From positions 806,001-870,000 of the forward strand of contig CBDDLA010000001.1 in the NCBI GenBank assembly GCA_965230485.1: 64,000 nucleotides of DNA. Direction: 5' to 3'. This stretch comes from Putridiphycobacter sp965230485. Its GTDB lineage: Bacteria > Bacteroidota > Bacteroidia > Flavobacteriales_D > Crocinitomicaceae. Shown here piece after piece: positions 17,009 through 25,674 of this stretch. The translations under genes were made by a program, and so were the position numbers. The notes under the pieces were generated by a model, which saw only the letters and a list, made by a program, of their open reading frames with translations, did no database searches and was not told where the DNA came from. The first letter of the stretch is position 1. The number at the start of each line of letters is the position of its first letter.

Positions 17009-17938
17009 ATGGACCAACACGAAGCAGCATTCAACAATTTAATTGAACAAGACCTAAAGATAGAACCAAGAGACTGGATGCCTGAGAAATACAGAAAAAA
17101 TTTAATCCGTCAAGTATCACAGCATGCCCATTCAGAGGTAATAGGAATGCAACCTGAAGGAAATTGGCTCTTAAGAGCACCATCCTTAAGGGCAAAACAA
17201 GTTTTATTAGCCAAAATTCAAGACGAAGCTGGGCATGGTTTATACCTTTACAGCGTGGCGGAAACATTAGGTGTATCAAGACAAGAGTTAATTCAACAAT
17301 TACATGATGGTAAGGCTAAATATTCAAGTATATTTAATTACCCTACCCTAACCTGGGCAGATATGGGAGCAGTTGGTTGGCTAGTTGATGGTGCAGCTAT
17401 TGTAAATCAAGTTAGTCTGCAAAGAACATCTTATGGCCCTTATTCAAGAGGGATGGTAAGAATTTGCAAAGAAGAAAGTTTTCATCAACGACAAGGATAT
17501 GAAATCATGATTCAAATGGCTAATGGCACACCTGAGCAAAAAGCAATGGCACAAGACGCATTGAATAGATTTTGGGAACCTTCATTAATGATGTTTGGCC
17601 CTCATGATGCTGATTCTGCAAATTCAAGCCAATCTATGAAGTGGAAAATAAAGCGTGAGTCGAATGATTATTTACGACAAAAATTTATTGATAAAACAGT
17701 TCCCCAAATAGAATTTTTGGGATTAGAAATTCCTGACCCTAACTGTAAATGGAATGAAGAAACTGGGCATTACGATCACAGTCCATTCAATTGGGATGAG
17801 TTTTGGAATGTGGTGGAAGGCAATGGACCTTGCAATGCTGAAAGGTTAGATCACCACAGAAAAGCACATCACGATAATGCTTGGGTTCGTGAGGCTGCCT
17901 ATGCTTACGCGCAAAAAACTGAAGCTGTTGCTCAATAA
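17009..17938 (+). CDS. paaA: 1,2-phenylacetyl-CoA epoxidase, catalytic subunit PaaA
   Basis: A 309-aa di-iron monooxygenase subunit that epoxidises the ring of phenylacetyl-CoA in aerobic phenylacetate breakdown. Start chosen at ATG 17009 (MDQHEAAF); the upstream TTG at 16982 sits inside the promoter box. Di-iron motifs of the ferritin-like fold are visible: Glu43 in HSEVIGM, ExxH in DEAGHGLYLY (Glu73, His76), and EESFHQRQGYE (Glu156, His159). Length agrees with E. coli PaaA. It heads a paaABCD cluster; PaaA and PaaC form the core of the complex. No TetR/PaaX-type regulator is nearby. Confidence 0.96.
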   Translation: MDQHEAAFNNLIEQDLKIEPRDWMPEKYRKNLIRQVSQHAHSEVIGMQPEGNWLLRAPSLRAKQVLLAKIQDEAGHGLYLYSVAETLGVSRQELIQQLHDGKAKYSSIFNYPTLTWADMGAVGWLVDGAAIVNQVSLQRTSYGPYSRGMVRICKEESFHQRQGYEIMIQMANGTPEQKAMAQDALNRFWEPSLMMFGPHDADSANSSQSMKWKIKRESNDYLRQKFIDKTVPQIEFLGLEIPDPNCKWNEETGHYDHSPFNWDEFWNVVEGNGPCNAERLDHHRKAHHDNAWVREAAYAYAQKTEAVAQ

Positions 17939-17979
17939 TAAAGCGTCAACAAAACAATAATATAGAATACAATATAATA

Positions 17980-18264
17980 ATGGAAAAAGGAGATAAAGTT
18001 TGGGAAGTATTTATCCAAAAAAAGGCAGGTTTAGCATTTAAACATGTTGGTAATGTTCATGGTTATGATAAAAAAATGGCCATTCAAAATGCAAGAGATT
18101 TATATACACGTCGAGGAGAAGGAAGAGAAATTTGGGTAGTTGAGGCGGAAGCTATTGTATCGTCTCCACTTGAACAGGCTGATGCTTTCTTCAACCCATC
18201 AGAAGACAAAGTATACAGACATCCCACTTTTTACCATATTCCAGAAGAAGTAAAAAACATTTAA
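17980..18264 (+). CDS. paaB: 1,2-phenylacetyl-CoA epoxidase subunit PaaB
   Basis: A 94-aa PaaB with the usual WEVFIQKKAG opening, HVGNVHGYDKKMAIQNARDLYTRR and GREIWVVEA segments. PaaB is a small bridging subunit of the epoxidase complex needed for activity. It lies 41 nt after paaA and 5 nt before paaC. Confidence 0.95.
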   Translation: MEKGDKVWEVFIQKKAGLAFKHVGNVHGYDKKMAIQNARDLYTRRGEGREIWVVEAEAIVSSPLEQADAFFNPSEDKVYRHPTFYHIPEEVKNI

Positions 18265-18269
18265 ATATA

Positions 18270-19022
18270 ATGGCAATTACTATTAACGATACATTGGCTA
18301 AATTTTTAATTAGACTGGCTGATACAGAAATTATTTTAGGTCAACGCTTAGCTGAAATGTGCAGCAATGGTCCAACTTTGGAAGAAGATATCGCGCTATC
18401 CAATTTAGGATTAGATTGCTTTGGAAGGGGTGAAGAACTCATGAAATTAGTAGCTGGTTTAGAAGGTAATGAGCTAACTCCAGATGATTATGTTTTTAGA
18501 AGAAATGAGCGTGAGTACTTTTGCATTAAACTAGTTGAACAACCTAATAATGATTTCGCCTGGGTAGTTGTACGCCAGTTTTTGCATGATGTATATGTAA
18601 CAGAAATTTTCGCTCAATTGCTAAGTCATGATAATCAAGAATTAGCCGCCTTATCAAAAAAAGTACTTAAGGAAATTGAGTACAGCCAACTGCATGCCCA
18701 TGATTGGATTGAGAGACTTGGAAATGGTACAGAAGAAAGTAATTCAAGGACTCAAAATGCTTTAAATGTGATGTGGAAACACATTGAAGAATTATTCAAA
18801 TTTGACGATATTGATAATTCAGCGCTTCCGCATGCTGATCAAATTCAAACCATTTGGGATAAAACTGTTAACGACTTGTTGACCAAAGCAAACTTAAAAC
18901 GACCAGAAGATAAAATAAGACATATTTTAGATTTTAGAGATGGTTTTCATACTGAACATCTAGGGTTAATTTTAGCTGATATGCAATACTTACCTAGAGC
19001 CTACCCAAATGCTAAATGGTAA
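18270..19022 (+). CDS. paaC: 1,2-phenylacetyl-CoA epoxidase, structural subunit PaaC
   Basis: A 250-aa ferritin-like structural subunit that pairs with PaaA. Typical segments are LADTEIILGQRLAEMCSNGP near the N terminus, FCIKLVEQPNNDFAWVVVRQ and the late HTEHLGLILADMQYL. The metal ligands are not complete, as expected of the non-catalytic partner. Its stop overlaps the paaD start by 7 nt, so translation is probably coupled. Confidence 0.95.
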   Translation: MAITINDTLAKFLIRLADTEIILGQRLAEMCSNGPTLEEDIALSNLGLDCFGRGEELMKLVAGLEGNELTPDDYVFRRNEREYFCIKLVEQPNNDFAWVVVRQFLHDVYVTEIFAQLLSHDNQELAALSKKVLKEIEYSQLHAHDWIERLGNGTEESNSRTQNALNVMWKHIEELFKFDDIDNSALPHADQIQTIWDKTVNDLLTKANLKRPEDKIRHILDFRDGFHTEHLGLILADMQYLPRAYPNAKW

Positions 19023-19480
19023 CAACAGCGAGTGAAGAAATAATATGGGAGTGGATGAGGGAAGTCCCTGATCCTGAAATACCCGTTATTAATTTAGTTG
19101 AACTAGGTGTTATTCGTGAGTTAAATATTGGACAAAAAGAGTTAGAGGTGGTGATCACTCCCACTTATACAGGTTGTCCAGCAAAACAATTATTCGAAGA
19201 TTTAATCTCAGATAAGTTAAAGGAAAAAGGAGTTACAGAATTCAAAATAACTACTCGAATCCATCCCGGTTGGACCACAGATTGGTTATCTGACGAAACT
19301 AAATCTAAATTAATGAAAGATGGCATCTCCCCTCCCACTTTAGGTGATAAAGATATTCCATGTCCGCAGTGCAAATCCACCAATACAGTTTTAACTAGCC
19401 AGTTTGGTTCTACACCGTGTCAATCGTTATATAAATGTAATGATTGCCTTGAGAGCTTCAACTACTTCAAATGCTTTTAA
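19016..19480 (+). CDS. paaD: Phenylacetyl-CoA epoxidase maturation factor PaaD
   Basis: A 154-aa MIP18/DUF59-type protein. The N-terminal domain (about 8-105) has MREVPDPEIPVINLVELGVI and TPTYTGCPA. A C-terminal cysteine-rich part follows (CPQCKSTNT, PCQSLYKCNDCLESFNYFKC). PaaD is thought to help assemble the iron-sulfur cluster of the PaaE reductase or the di-iron site. The GTG start at 19016 lies inside the end of paaC. The usual next gene, paaE, is absent; murB follows 26 nt later. Confidence 0.94.
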   Translation: MVTTASEEIIWEWMREVPDPEIPVINLVELGVIRELNIGQKELEVVITPTYTGCPAKQLFEDLISDKLKEKGVTEFKITTRIHPGWTTDWLSDETKSKLMKDGISPPTLGDKDIPCPQCKSTNTVLTSQFGSTPCQSLYKCNDCLESFNYFKCF

Positions 19481-19506
19481 TATTTAGTAAGACTTAATCT
19501 TATGTT

Positions 19507-20520
19507 ATGATTCAAGAGAATATCAATATTCAAGCATATAATACATTTGGAATTGATTGCACCGCTAAATACTTCGCTCATTTTAGAAGTATTAAGGATT
19601 TACAAGAATTATTAAGTGATCCCATTTGTAAAAACAATGAATTGTTGGTGCTTGGTGGTGGCAGCAATATGCTGTTTACTAAAAATTTTGAAGGCCTTGT
19701 TTTAAAAAATGAACTTACTGGTATCTATATTGTAAAAGAAGACGCAAATCACATATGGATCGAAGCCATGGCTGGAGAAAATTGGCATGATTTTGTACTT
19801 TTTGCCATCGATCATGACTATGGAGGAATAGAAAATCTCTCCCTTATTCCTGGGTCTGTGGGTGCAGCTCCTATGCAAAACATTGGTGCCTATGGCGTTG
19901 AAATAAAAGATGTTTTTCATGAGTTAGAAGCCATACATATCGACACTGGTGAAATGGTTCGATTTACACGAAAACGCTGTAAATTTGGTTATAGAGAAAG
20001 TGTATTTAAGAACATACTAAAGAATCAATATATCATTACTTCAGTGACCCTAAAACTGACTAAAAACCATGAAACAAATACCACTTATGGTGCTATAGAA
20101 GCCCAACTGAATGAAAGGCAAGTTACGCGACCAACCATTAAACACATCAGTGACGCTGTTATAGCCATTCGCCAATCAAAGCTTCCTGATCCAGAACTAA
20201 TTGGAAATGCAGGTAGTTTTTTCAAAAACCCAGTTGTCACCTCAACTGAATTTGAAAAACTAAAAGCTAAATTTCCTGAAATATCTCATTATGTTTTAGA
20301 CAGTGGAAATGTAAAACTAGCTGCAGGTTGGTTAATTGATAATGCTGGTTGGAAAGGTAAAACTTTCGAAAATTATGGCGTTCATAAAAATCAAGCGCTT
20401 GTATTAGTCAACTATGGAGGAGCTAAAGGTGAAGATATTTTTGATTTGTCATCTCAAATACAAGCAGATGTAAAAGAAAAGTATAATGTTATCTTAGAAC
20501 GAGAAGTTAATATTTACTGA
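19507..20520 (+). CDS. murB: UDP-N-acetylenolpyruvoylglucosamine reductase
   Basis: A 337-aa FAD enzyme that reduces UDP-GlcNAc-enolpyruvate to UDP-MurNAc in peptidoglycan synthesis. FAD-binding motifs: GGGSNML (50-56) and LIPGSVGAAPMQNIGAYG (113-130). Catalytic residues by alignment with E. coli (Arg159, Ser229, Glu325): Arg163 in GYRES, Ser237 in GNAGSFFKNP, Glu333 in EREVNIY. It has the insert typical of type I MurB. It lies 26 nt behind paaD on the same strand, an unusual neighbour, perhaps read through from the paa operon. Confidence 0.96.
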   Translation: MIQENINIQAYNTFGIDCTAKYFAHFRSIKDLQELLSDPICKNNELLVLGGGSNMLFTKNFEGLVLKNELTGIYIVKEDANHIWIEAMAGENWHDFVLFAIDHDYGGIENLSLIPGSVGAAPMQNIGAYGVEIKDVFHELEAIHIDTGEMVRFTRKRCKFGYRESVFKNILKNQYIITSVTLKLTKNHETNTTYGAIEAQLNERQVTRPTIKHISDAVIAIRQSKLPDPELIGNAGSFFKNPVVTSTEFEKLKAKFPEISHYVLDSGNVKLAAGWLIDNAGWKGKTFENYGVHKNQALVLVNYGGAKGEDIFDLSSQIQADVKEKYNVILEREVNIY

Positions 20521-20536
20521 TACTTTATAATATCCT

Positions 20537-20544
20537 TATATTTG
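20537..20544 (+). promoter_or_regulatory. -7 box of the FkbM-like gene
   Basis: TATATTTG matches TAnnTTTG exactly and ends 19 nt before the ATG at 20564. Confidence 0.5.
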
Positions 20545-20563
20545 CGCGTTACACCTGTTTTAT

Positions 20564-21415
20564 ATGATCAAAGACTTTCTGAAAAAATACTTCTTAATAC
20601 TTAAGGTCAGGTCGCGCTTTAATCCGTCAGTACAGATAAAACAGCGTCAATTATTTTTAGAATACCAGCAAAATATAAAATCTAATTCATTACCAAAAAT
20701 AAGTGATACGGGGTTTCGTGTTTTTTCTCAGTTTGAAGAAGATGGTAAATTATTGTTTATCTTTTCAGTAATTGGGATGACCAATAAGACCTTTATCGAA
20801 ATTGGGGCAGATGATGGCATTAACTCTAATTCAGCCAACCTATATTTTAACTTTGGCTGGCATGGTTTATTTATTGATGGAAACAAGAGAAGTATTGAAC
20901 GAGGCAAACGTTTTTATGCAAAGTACCCTCATCCTTATTTTTATAAACCCAAATTCATTTGTGATTTAGTCAAACGAGAAAACATCAACGAGATCATAAA
21001 AAAAGGCGGTTATGAAGGCGAAATAGGCTTATTAAGTATCGACATTGATGGGAATGATTATTGGGTATGGGATGCAATTAGTGCGGTAGAAGCTCAAGTA
21101 GTTATCATTGAAACCCACAATGAATTTGGGATGGAAAATATAGTAGTACCCTACGATCCCAATTACTTTTATCCTGGCAAACACCCAATATATCACGGAG
21201 CCTCACCTATTGCTATGACCAATCTTGCTAAGAAGAAAGGATATAGACTAGTAGGAGCAAACGACCTTGGGTTCAATTTCATTTTTGTAAAAAATGGCCT
21301 GGCAGATGATTTGATTCCAGAGGTTACCGTTGAATCTGTTTTACAACACCGATCAGTAAAAGAAGATCATGAAAAATTTCTACCAATTAAAGATTGGGAA
21401 TACATTAAGGGGTAA
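20564..21415 (+). CDS. FkbM-like SAM-dependent methyltransferase
   Basis: A 283-aa protein with a class I methyltransferase signature: FIEIGADDGINSNSANLY (glycine-rich SAM loop), HGLFIDGNKRSIERG (acidic residue after strand 2), LLSIDIDGNDYWVWDAI and VVIIETHNEFG, ending in GFNFIFVKNGL. This order fits the FkbM family, which O-methylates sugars or lipids; the target here is unknown. No sugar-biosynthesis genes surround it. It has its own promoter box. Confidence 0.65.
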   Translation: MIKDFLKKYFLILKVRSRFNPSVQIKQRQLFLEYQQNIKSNSLPKISDTGFRVFSQFEEDGKLLFIFSVIGMTNKTFIEIGADDGINSNSANLYFNFGWHGLFIDGNKRSIERGKRFYAKYPHPYFYKPKFICDLVKRENINEIIKKGGYEGEIGLLSIDIDGNDYWVWDAISAVEAQVVIIETHNEFGMENIVVPYDPNYFYPGKHPIYHGASPIAMTNLAKKKGYRLVGANDLGFNFIFVKNGLADDLIPEVTVESVLQHRSVKEDHEKFLPIKDWEYIKG

Positions 21416-21593
21416 AAGTTCTGAATTAATCTAAATACTTAGCTCTGTCGTTCCAATTGGCATTATCTTAAGGTCTGCCAATTAGATGTCCTAAAATTGT
21501 TTGCAGATAACTTGGTGTATTAAATTGAGCGGACAACGCAAAATTTTTCTTTAAAAACTGTTCAATTTCATTTTTTCATCTTACTATTGAACT

Positions 21594-23852
21594 ATGAAAA
21601 AAATCACTTATTTCCTTTCGACAGTATTGATTTTGTTATGTTATTCATGTAACACCAAAAATAATGACAAAAAACCAACTAATGATACTGTAGAACTCAA
21701 TCAAGACTCTATTCTAGATGAGTTAAAGAAAAAAGAACAATCATTAATGATTAAAGAATTAAGTGACTTAGTCAAAAACGCCAAACCTAATCAATATTAT
21801 CACTGGAACTTAAAAAATGCTGACTATTTAAGGTCTCAAATTGAGCTAGCACCGCCCCAAAAGAGAGTTTCAGTATGGTTTAATTACGTTGAACAGCTAT
21901 TGAATGGCGGAAATACAACCATGTGTATTGGGGAAATTGAAAATTTATTCAGTAAGGAAAACCGCCCTTATGATCAAATACTAGATGAAACAAACAAAAA
22001 TATATTTGAATTGCTAGCCCTTGCCTATTTACGAAAAGGAGAGCAAGAAAATTGTCAAAATAACCATACACCGGAATCATGTATTATTCCTATGAAAGAG
22101 GGTGCTATTCATCAATTGACATCAGGATCAGTTAGAGCTATTGAACTTTATACCATGCTTTATGATAAATTTCCTAGTCCGAAATACAAATGGTTAATTA
22201 ATGTAGCCTATATGACACTAGGAAAACATCCAAAGCAAGTACCACCTAAATATTTAATTAACATGCCTAATTGGAAACAAGAAAGAAAGCAATTCCCAAG
22301 ATTTGAAGACATTGGAATGAGCGTTGGTTTGGCCGAAAACGGCTTATCAGGAGGAGTATCAATCGAAGATTTTAATAATGATGGACTGTTAGATATTTTT
22401 GTAACCTCCTATGGGATGGAAGATAATGTGAAGCTTTTTCTGAGAAGTAATGACGGAAGTTATATCGAAAAAACTAAAGAAGCTGGTTTAGACGGCATTG
22501 TTAGTGGTTTAAATTGCTTACATGCCGACTATAATAATGATGGAAATGTGGATATTTTAGTTTTAAGGGGCGGATGGTTAGGTAATCCTGGTAGCCACCC
22601 GAATTCTCTGCTTAAAAACATGGGAGATGGGTCCTTTAAGGATGTCACGAGAAGTTCTGGTCTGTATACCCTTCACCCAACACAAACAGCCGCTTGGGCT
22701 GATATTAATCAGGATGGTTTTTTAGATTTATTTATAGGAAATGAGAGTAAACCAGGTGAAAATCATCCCTGTGAGTTTTTTATGAATAATGGAGATGGTA
22801 CTTTTTCTGAAATAAGTAAAGAAGTTGGGCTAAGTCAAATTAAAGGTTTTGTTAAGGGTACAGCTTTTGGTGACATTAATAATGATAATTGGCCAGACTT
22901 ATTTATTTCTGTTTTGGGTGAAGAAAATATTTTATATAGAAACGTAAATGGCAAATTTGAAAATATTACAAAAACAGCTCAAATTGCACAACCTATTTTT
23001 AGTTTTCCTTGTTGGTTCTGGGACGCGAATAATGACGGATACCAAGATATTTTTGTCAGTAGTTACGATATAAGAGTTCAAAGGGACTTGGGTGGCGATC
23101 TAGCGAAAGAATTACAAGACCTTAAAGTTGAATCGGAAAAACCAAGGTTATACATTAATAATGGCAATGAAACATTTACCGAATCAACCGAGCTTTATCA
23201 TGTATCAAAAACCATGTACAGTATGGGTAGTAATTTTGGGGATATTGACAATGATGGCTATTTGGATTTTTATGTTGGAACCGGTGCACCTGACTTCAGT
23301 ACTATTGTTCCAAATAGAATGTTTAGAAACGTAGATGGGCAATCTTTCGAAGAAGTCACTAGTGCTGGCAATTTTGGACATATTCAAAAAGGTCACGGTA
23401 TAGCATTTGCCGATTTAGATCAAGATGGAGATCAGGATATATATGCCGTTATGGGAGGCGCATTTGAAGGAGACAGATTTACTAACGTTTTATATGAAAA
23501 TCCAATCTCCAAAAATAATTGGATTGTTATTGAGCTTGAAGGTACTCAAACGAATAAAAAGGCAATTGGTACAAGGCTAGAAATTGAATTCGAAAACGGT
23601 TCTAAAGTTCATAGAACTGTGGGGACAGGCGGTTCATTTGGTGCTTCTAGTTTACAACAAGAAATTGGTTTAGGAAAAAATAAGACCATTAAAATGTTGA
23701 CCGTTCATTGGCAAAATAGCAAACCAGCTATATTTAACAATATCAAAGCAAAACAAAAAATTAAGATCATTGAAGGAAACAATAAAATTTCAAAATTGCC
23801 CTACGAAAAATTGCCTTTTCAAAAAACAAAAGAACACAAGCATAATCACTGA
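21594..23852 (+). CDS. ASPIC/UnbV lipoprotein with FG-GAP repeats
   Basis: A 752-aa lipoprotein: signal peptide with lipobox CYSC (Cys19), N-terminal helical domain (about 50-215), then seven VCBS/FG-GAP blades each with a calcium-binding loop (DFNNDGLLDIF, DYNNDGNVDIL, DINQDGFLDLF, DINNDNWPDLF, DANNDGYQDIF, DIDNDGYLDFY, DLDQDGDQDIY). It ends in an ASPIC/UnbV domain (about 640-735: IGTRLEIEFENGSK, GGSFGASSLQQEIGLG, VHWQNSKPA). Such proteins are common at the Bacteroidota cell surface and form beta-propellers; the ligand is unknown. It is convergent with the ABC exporter, 7 nt apart. Confidence 0.9.
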   Translation: MKKITYFLSTVLILLCYSCNTKNNDKKPTNDTVELNQDSILDELKKKEQSLMIKELSDLVKNAKPNQYYHWNLKNADYLRSQIELAPPQKRVSVWFNYVEQLLNGGNTTMCIGEIENLFSKENRPYDQILDETNKNIFELLALAYLRKGEQENCQNNHTPESCIIPMKEGAIHQLTSGSVRAIELYTMLYDKFPSPKYKWLINVAYMTLGKHPKQVPPKYLINMPNWKQERKQFPRFEDIGMSVGLAENGLSGGVSIEDFNNDGLLDIFVTSYGMEDNVKLFLRSNDGSYIEKTKEAGLDGIVSGLNCLHADYNNDGNVDILVLRGGWLGNPGSHPNSLLKNMGDGSFKDVTRSSGLYTLHPTQTAAWADINQDGFLDLFIGNESKPGENHPCEFFMNNGDGTFSEISKEVGLSQIKGFVKGTAFGDINNDNWPDLFISVLGEENILYRNVNGKFENITKTAQIAQPIFSFPCWFWDANNDGYQDIFVSSYDIRVQRDLGGDLAKELQDLKVESEKPRLYINNGNETFTESTELYHVSKTMYSMGSNFGDIDNDGYLDFYVGTGAPDFSTIVPNRMFRNVDGQSFEEVTSAGNFGHIQKGHGIAFADLDQDGDQDIYAVMGGAFEGDRFTNVLYENPISKNNWIVIELEGTQTNKKAIGTRLEIEFENGSKVHRTVGTGGSFGASSLQQEIGLGKNKTIKMLTVHWQNSKPAIFNNIKAKQKIKIIEGNNKISKLPYEKLPFQKTKEHKHNH

Positions 23853-23859
23853 ATCTATT

Positions 23860-25608
23860 CTATCCCATTCTTCCCTGAACCGTATATAGTTGATGGTATC
23901 TGCCTTCTTTGGTCATAAGTTCATCATGTTTACCCTGTTCGGCAATACGCCCGTCCTCTATCACCAAAATCTGATCTGCTTTTTGGATGGTACTCAAACG
24001 GTGGGCAATCACGAATGTGGTTCTGTTTTTCATCAATTCATTTAAACTTTTTTGAATAAATGCTTCACTTTCAGTATCTAAATTAGAAGTAGCTTCATCC
24101 AATATAATTACTTTTGGATTAGCTAACAGGGCTCGAGCAATGGAAATCCTTTGTTTCTGGCCGCCGGATAATTTAACTCCTCTCTCTCCTATAATTGTTT
24201 CTAAACCATCATCAAACCTATCCGTAAATTCATCCACATATGCTCCCTTCACCGCATTCATTAATTCAGCTTCGCTGGCCTCAGAATTTGCGAAAAGAAT
24301 ATTTTCTCTTATTGTCCCTTCATATAAAAAGTCATCTTGTAAAACGACGCCTAAATTTTGTCTGTAACTACTCAAATTTACTTTACTTAAATCTTGTCCA
24401 TCAACTGTCACCTCTCCGCTATCAGGACTTAGAAAAGTTGCTGCAAGACTTGCAATAGTAGACTTTCCTGAACCAGAAGACCCTACTAAGGCAGTTACGC
24501 TACCAGCTGGTGCCGAAAAGGAAATATTATGTAATACTTCCTTATCCTCCTCATAACTAAACGATACATTATTGTACTCTATATCACCTTTAATGTCTTC
24601 AATAAAAACGGTTCTTATTTCTGGGTTGTCTTCTTCTACCATTTTCATTAATTCCTCAGTTCTATCTAAACCAGCCATAGCCTCAGTTAGTTGGCTTCCA
24701 ATATTACTCATCTGTACAATTGGTGCAATCATAAACCCTAAAAATAAAGTAAATGATAAAAATTCACCAGTGGTCATACTTCCGTAAATCATATAATAAC
24801 CGCCTATTCCCATAATTCCGGCCGAAGCTAGTCCCAATAAAAATGTTGAGGAGCTTGTCATTAACGCAGTGGCAGTAAGGCTCTTTTTCACATTTAAAAA
24901 CAGCTTATTGGCACCAGCTTCAAAAATTTTATTTTCTTGCTCCTCTGCATTAAAACCTTTAATCACTCGAACACCATTTAAAGTTTCAGTCAAGCGGCCT
25001 GTTACCTCAGCATTTATTTTACCTCTTTCTCTAAAAATAGGGCGGATATAACCAAAAGCTTTTAAAGCAATGAAAGCGAACACGGCTACTGGAAGTAATA
25101 CAAATAATGTCATCATGGCATTCATATTGATTAAAATAATCAAAGAAATAATGGCTGTAATTGTTCCGCCAATGAGTTGTACCAATCCTGTACCTACTAA
25201 ATTTCTAACACCTTCAACATCACTCATAACTCTTGAAACAAGAGAACCAGACTTACTATTATCAAAAAAACTAATGGGTAATGTCAATAACTTACGCTGA
25301 ACCTTTACTCTTAATTTTGCAATCAGATTTTGCGCTTCTACGCTCAATAACCTAGTCAGAGAAAATGAGGTAATCGCTTGTATAAGTATAGCAGAACAAA
25401 CAATAATCAAAAGCACTGTTAGCGCCTCAAAATCTTTGCCTGGAATAATATCATCAAGTAGTGTTTTACTAGCATATGGTAATACCAAGCCCGATAAACT
25501 CCTTAAAACAATTAGTAATAATCCAACCGATAAAATGGCTTTTCTGGGCCAAATAAATTCTTTAAATGCCCAACTAAAAGACACATTGTTGTTTTTTTTC
25601 TTACTCAT
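23860..25608 (-). CDS. ABC exporter, fused permease and ATPase (MsbA-like)
   Basis: A 582-aa half-transporter that works as a homodimer in the inner membrane. The transmembrane domain (about 20-320) has six helices. The nucleotide-binding domain has Walker A GSSGSGKS (376-383), Q-loop in VVLQDDF (about 424), signature LSGGQ (480-484), Walker B IILDE (501-505) and H-loop His536. Domain order and length match the MsbA/BmrA/LmrA group, which export lipids or drugs; the substrate cannot be read from sequence. A GH3 gene lies 66 nt upstream on the same strand, perhaps cotranscribed. Confidence 0.92.
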   Translation of the reverse strand: MSKKKNNNVSFSWAFKEFIWPRKAILSVGLLLIVLRSLSGLVLPYASKTLLDDIIPGKDFEALTVLLIIVCSAILIQAITSFSLTRLLSVEAQNLIAKLRVKVQRKLLTLPISFFDNSKSGSLVSRVMSDVEGVRNLVGTGLVQLIGGTITAIISLIILINMNAMMTLFVLLPVAVFAFIALKAFGYIRPIFRERGKINAEVTGRLTETLNGVRVIKGFNAEEQENKIFEAGANKLFLNVKKSLTATALMTSSSTFLLGLASAGIMGIGGYYMIYGSMTTGEFLSFTLFLGFMIAPIVQMSNIGSQLTEAMAGLDRTEELMKMVEEDNPEIRTVFIEDIKGDIEYNNVSFSYEEDKEVLHNISFSAPAGSVTALVGSSGSGKSTIASLAATFLSPDSGEVTVDGQDLSKVNLSSYRQNLGVVLQDDFLYEGTIRENILFANSEASEAELMNAVKGAYVDEFTDRFDDGLETIIGERGVKLSGGQKQRISIARALLANPKVIILDEATSNLDTESEAFIQKSLNELMKNRTTFVIAHRLSTIQKADQILVIEDGRIAEQGKHDELMTKEGRYHQLYTVQGRMG

Positions 25609-25674
25609 GCATCTTTTATGTCGAATATCAAGCCAAAAAAAAAGACGTGACAGACTGACAGGAAATCGAGTTGT

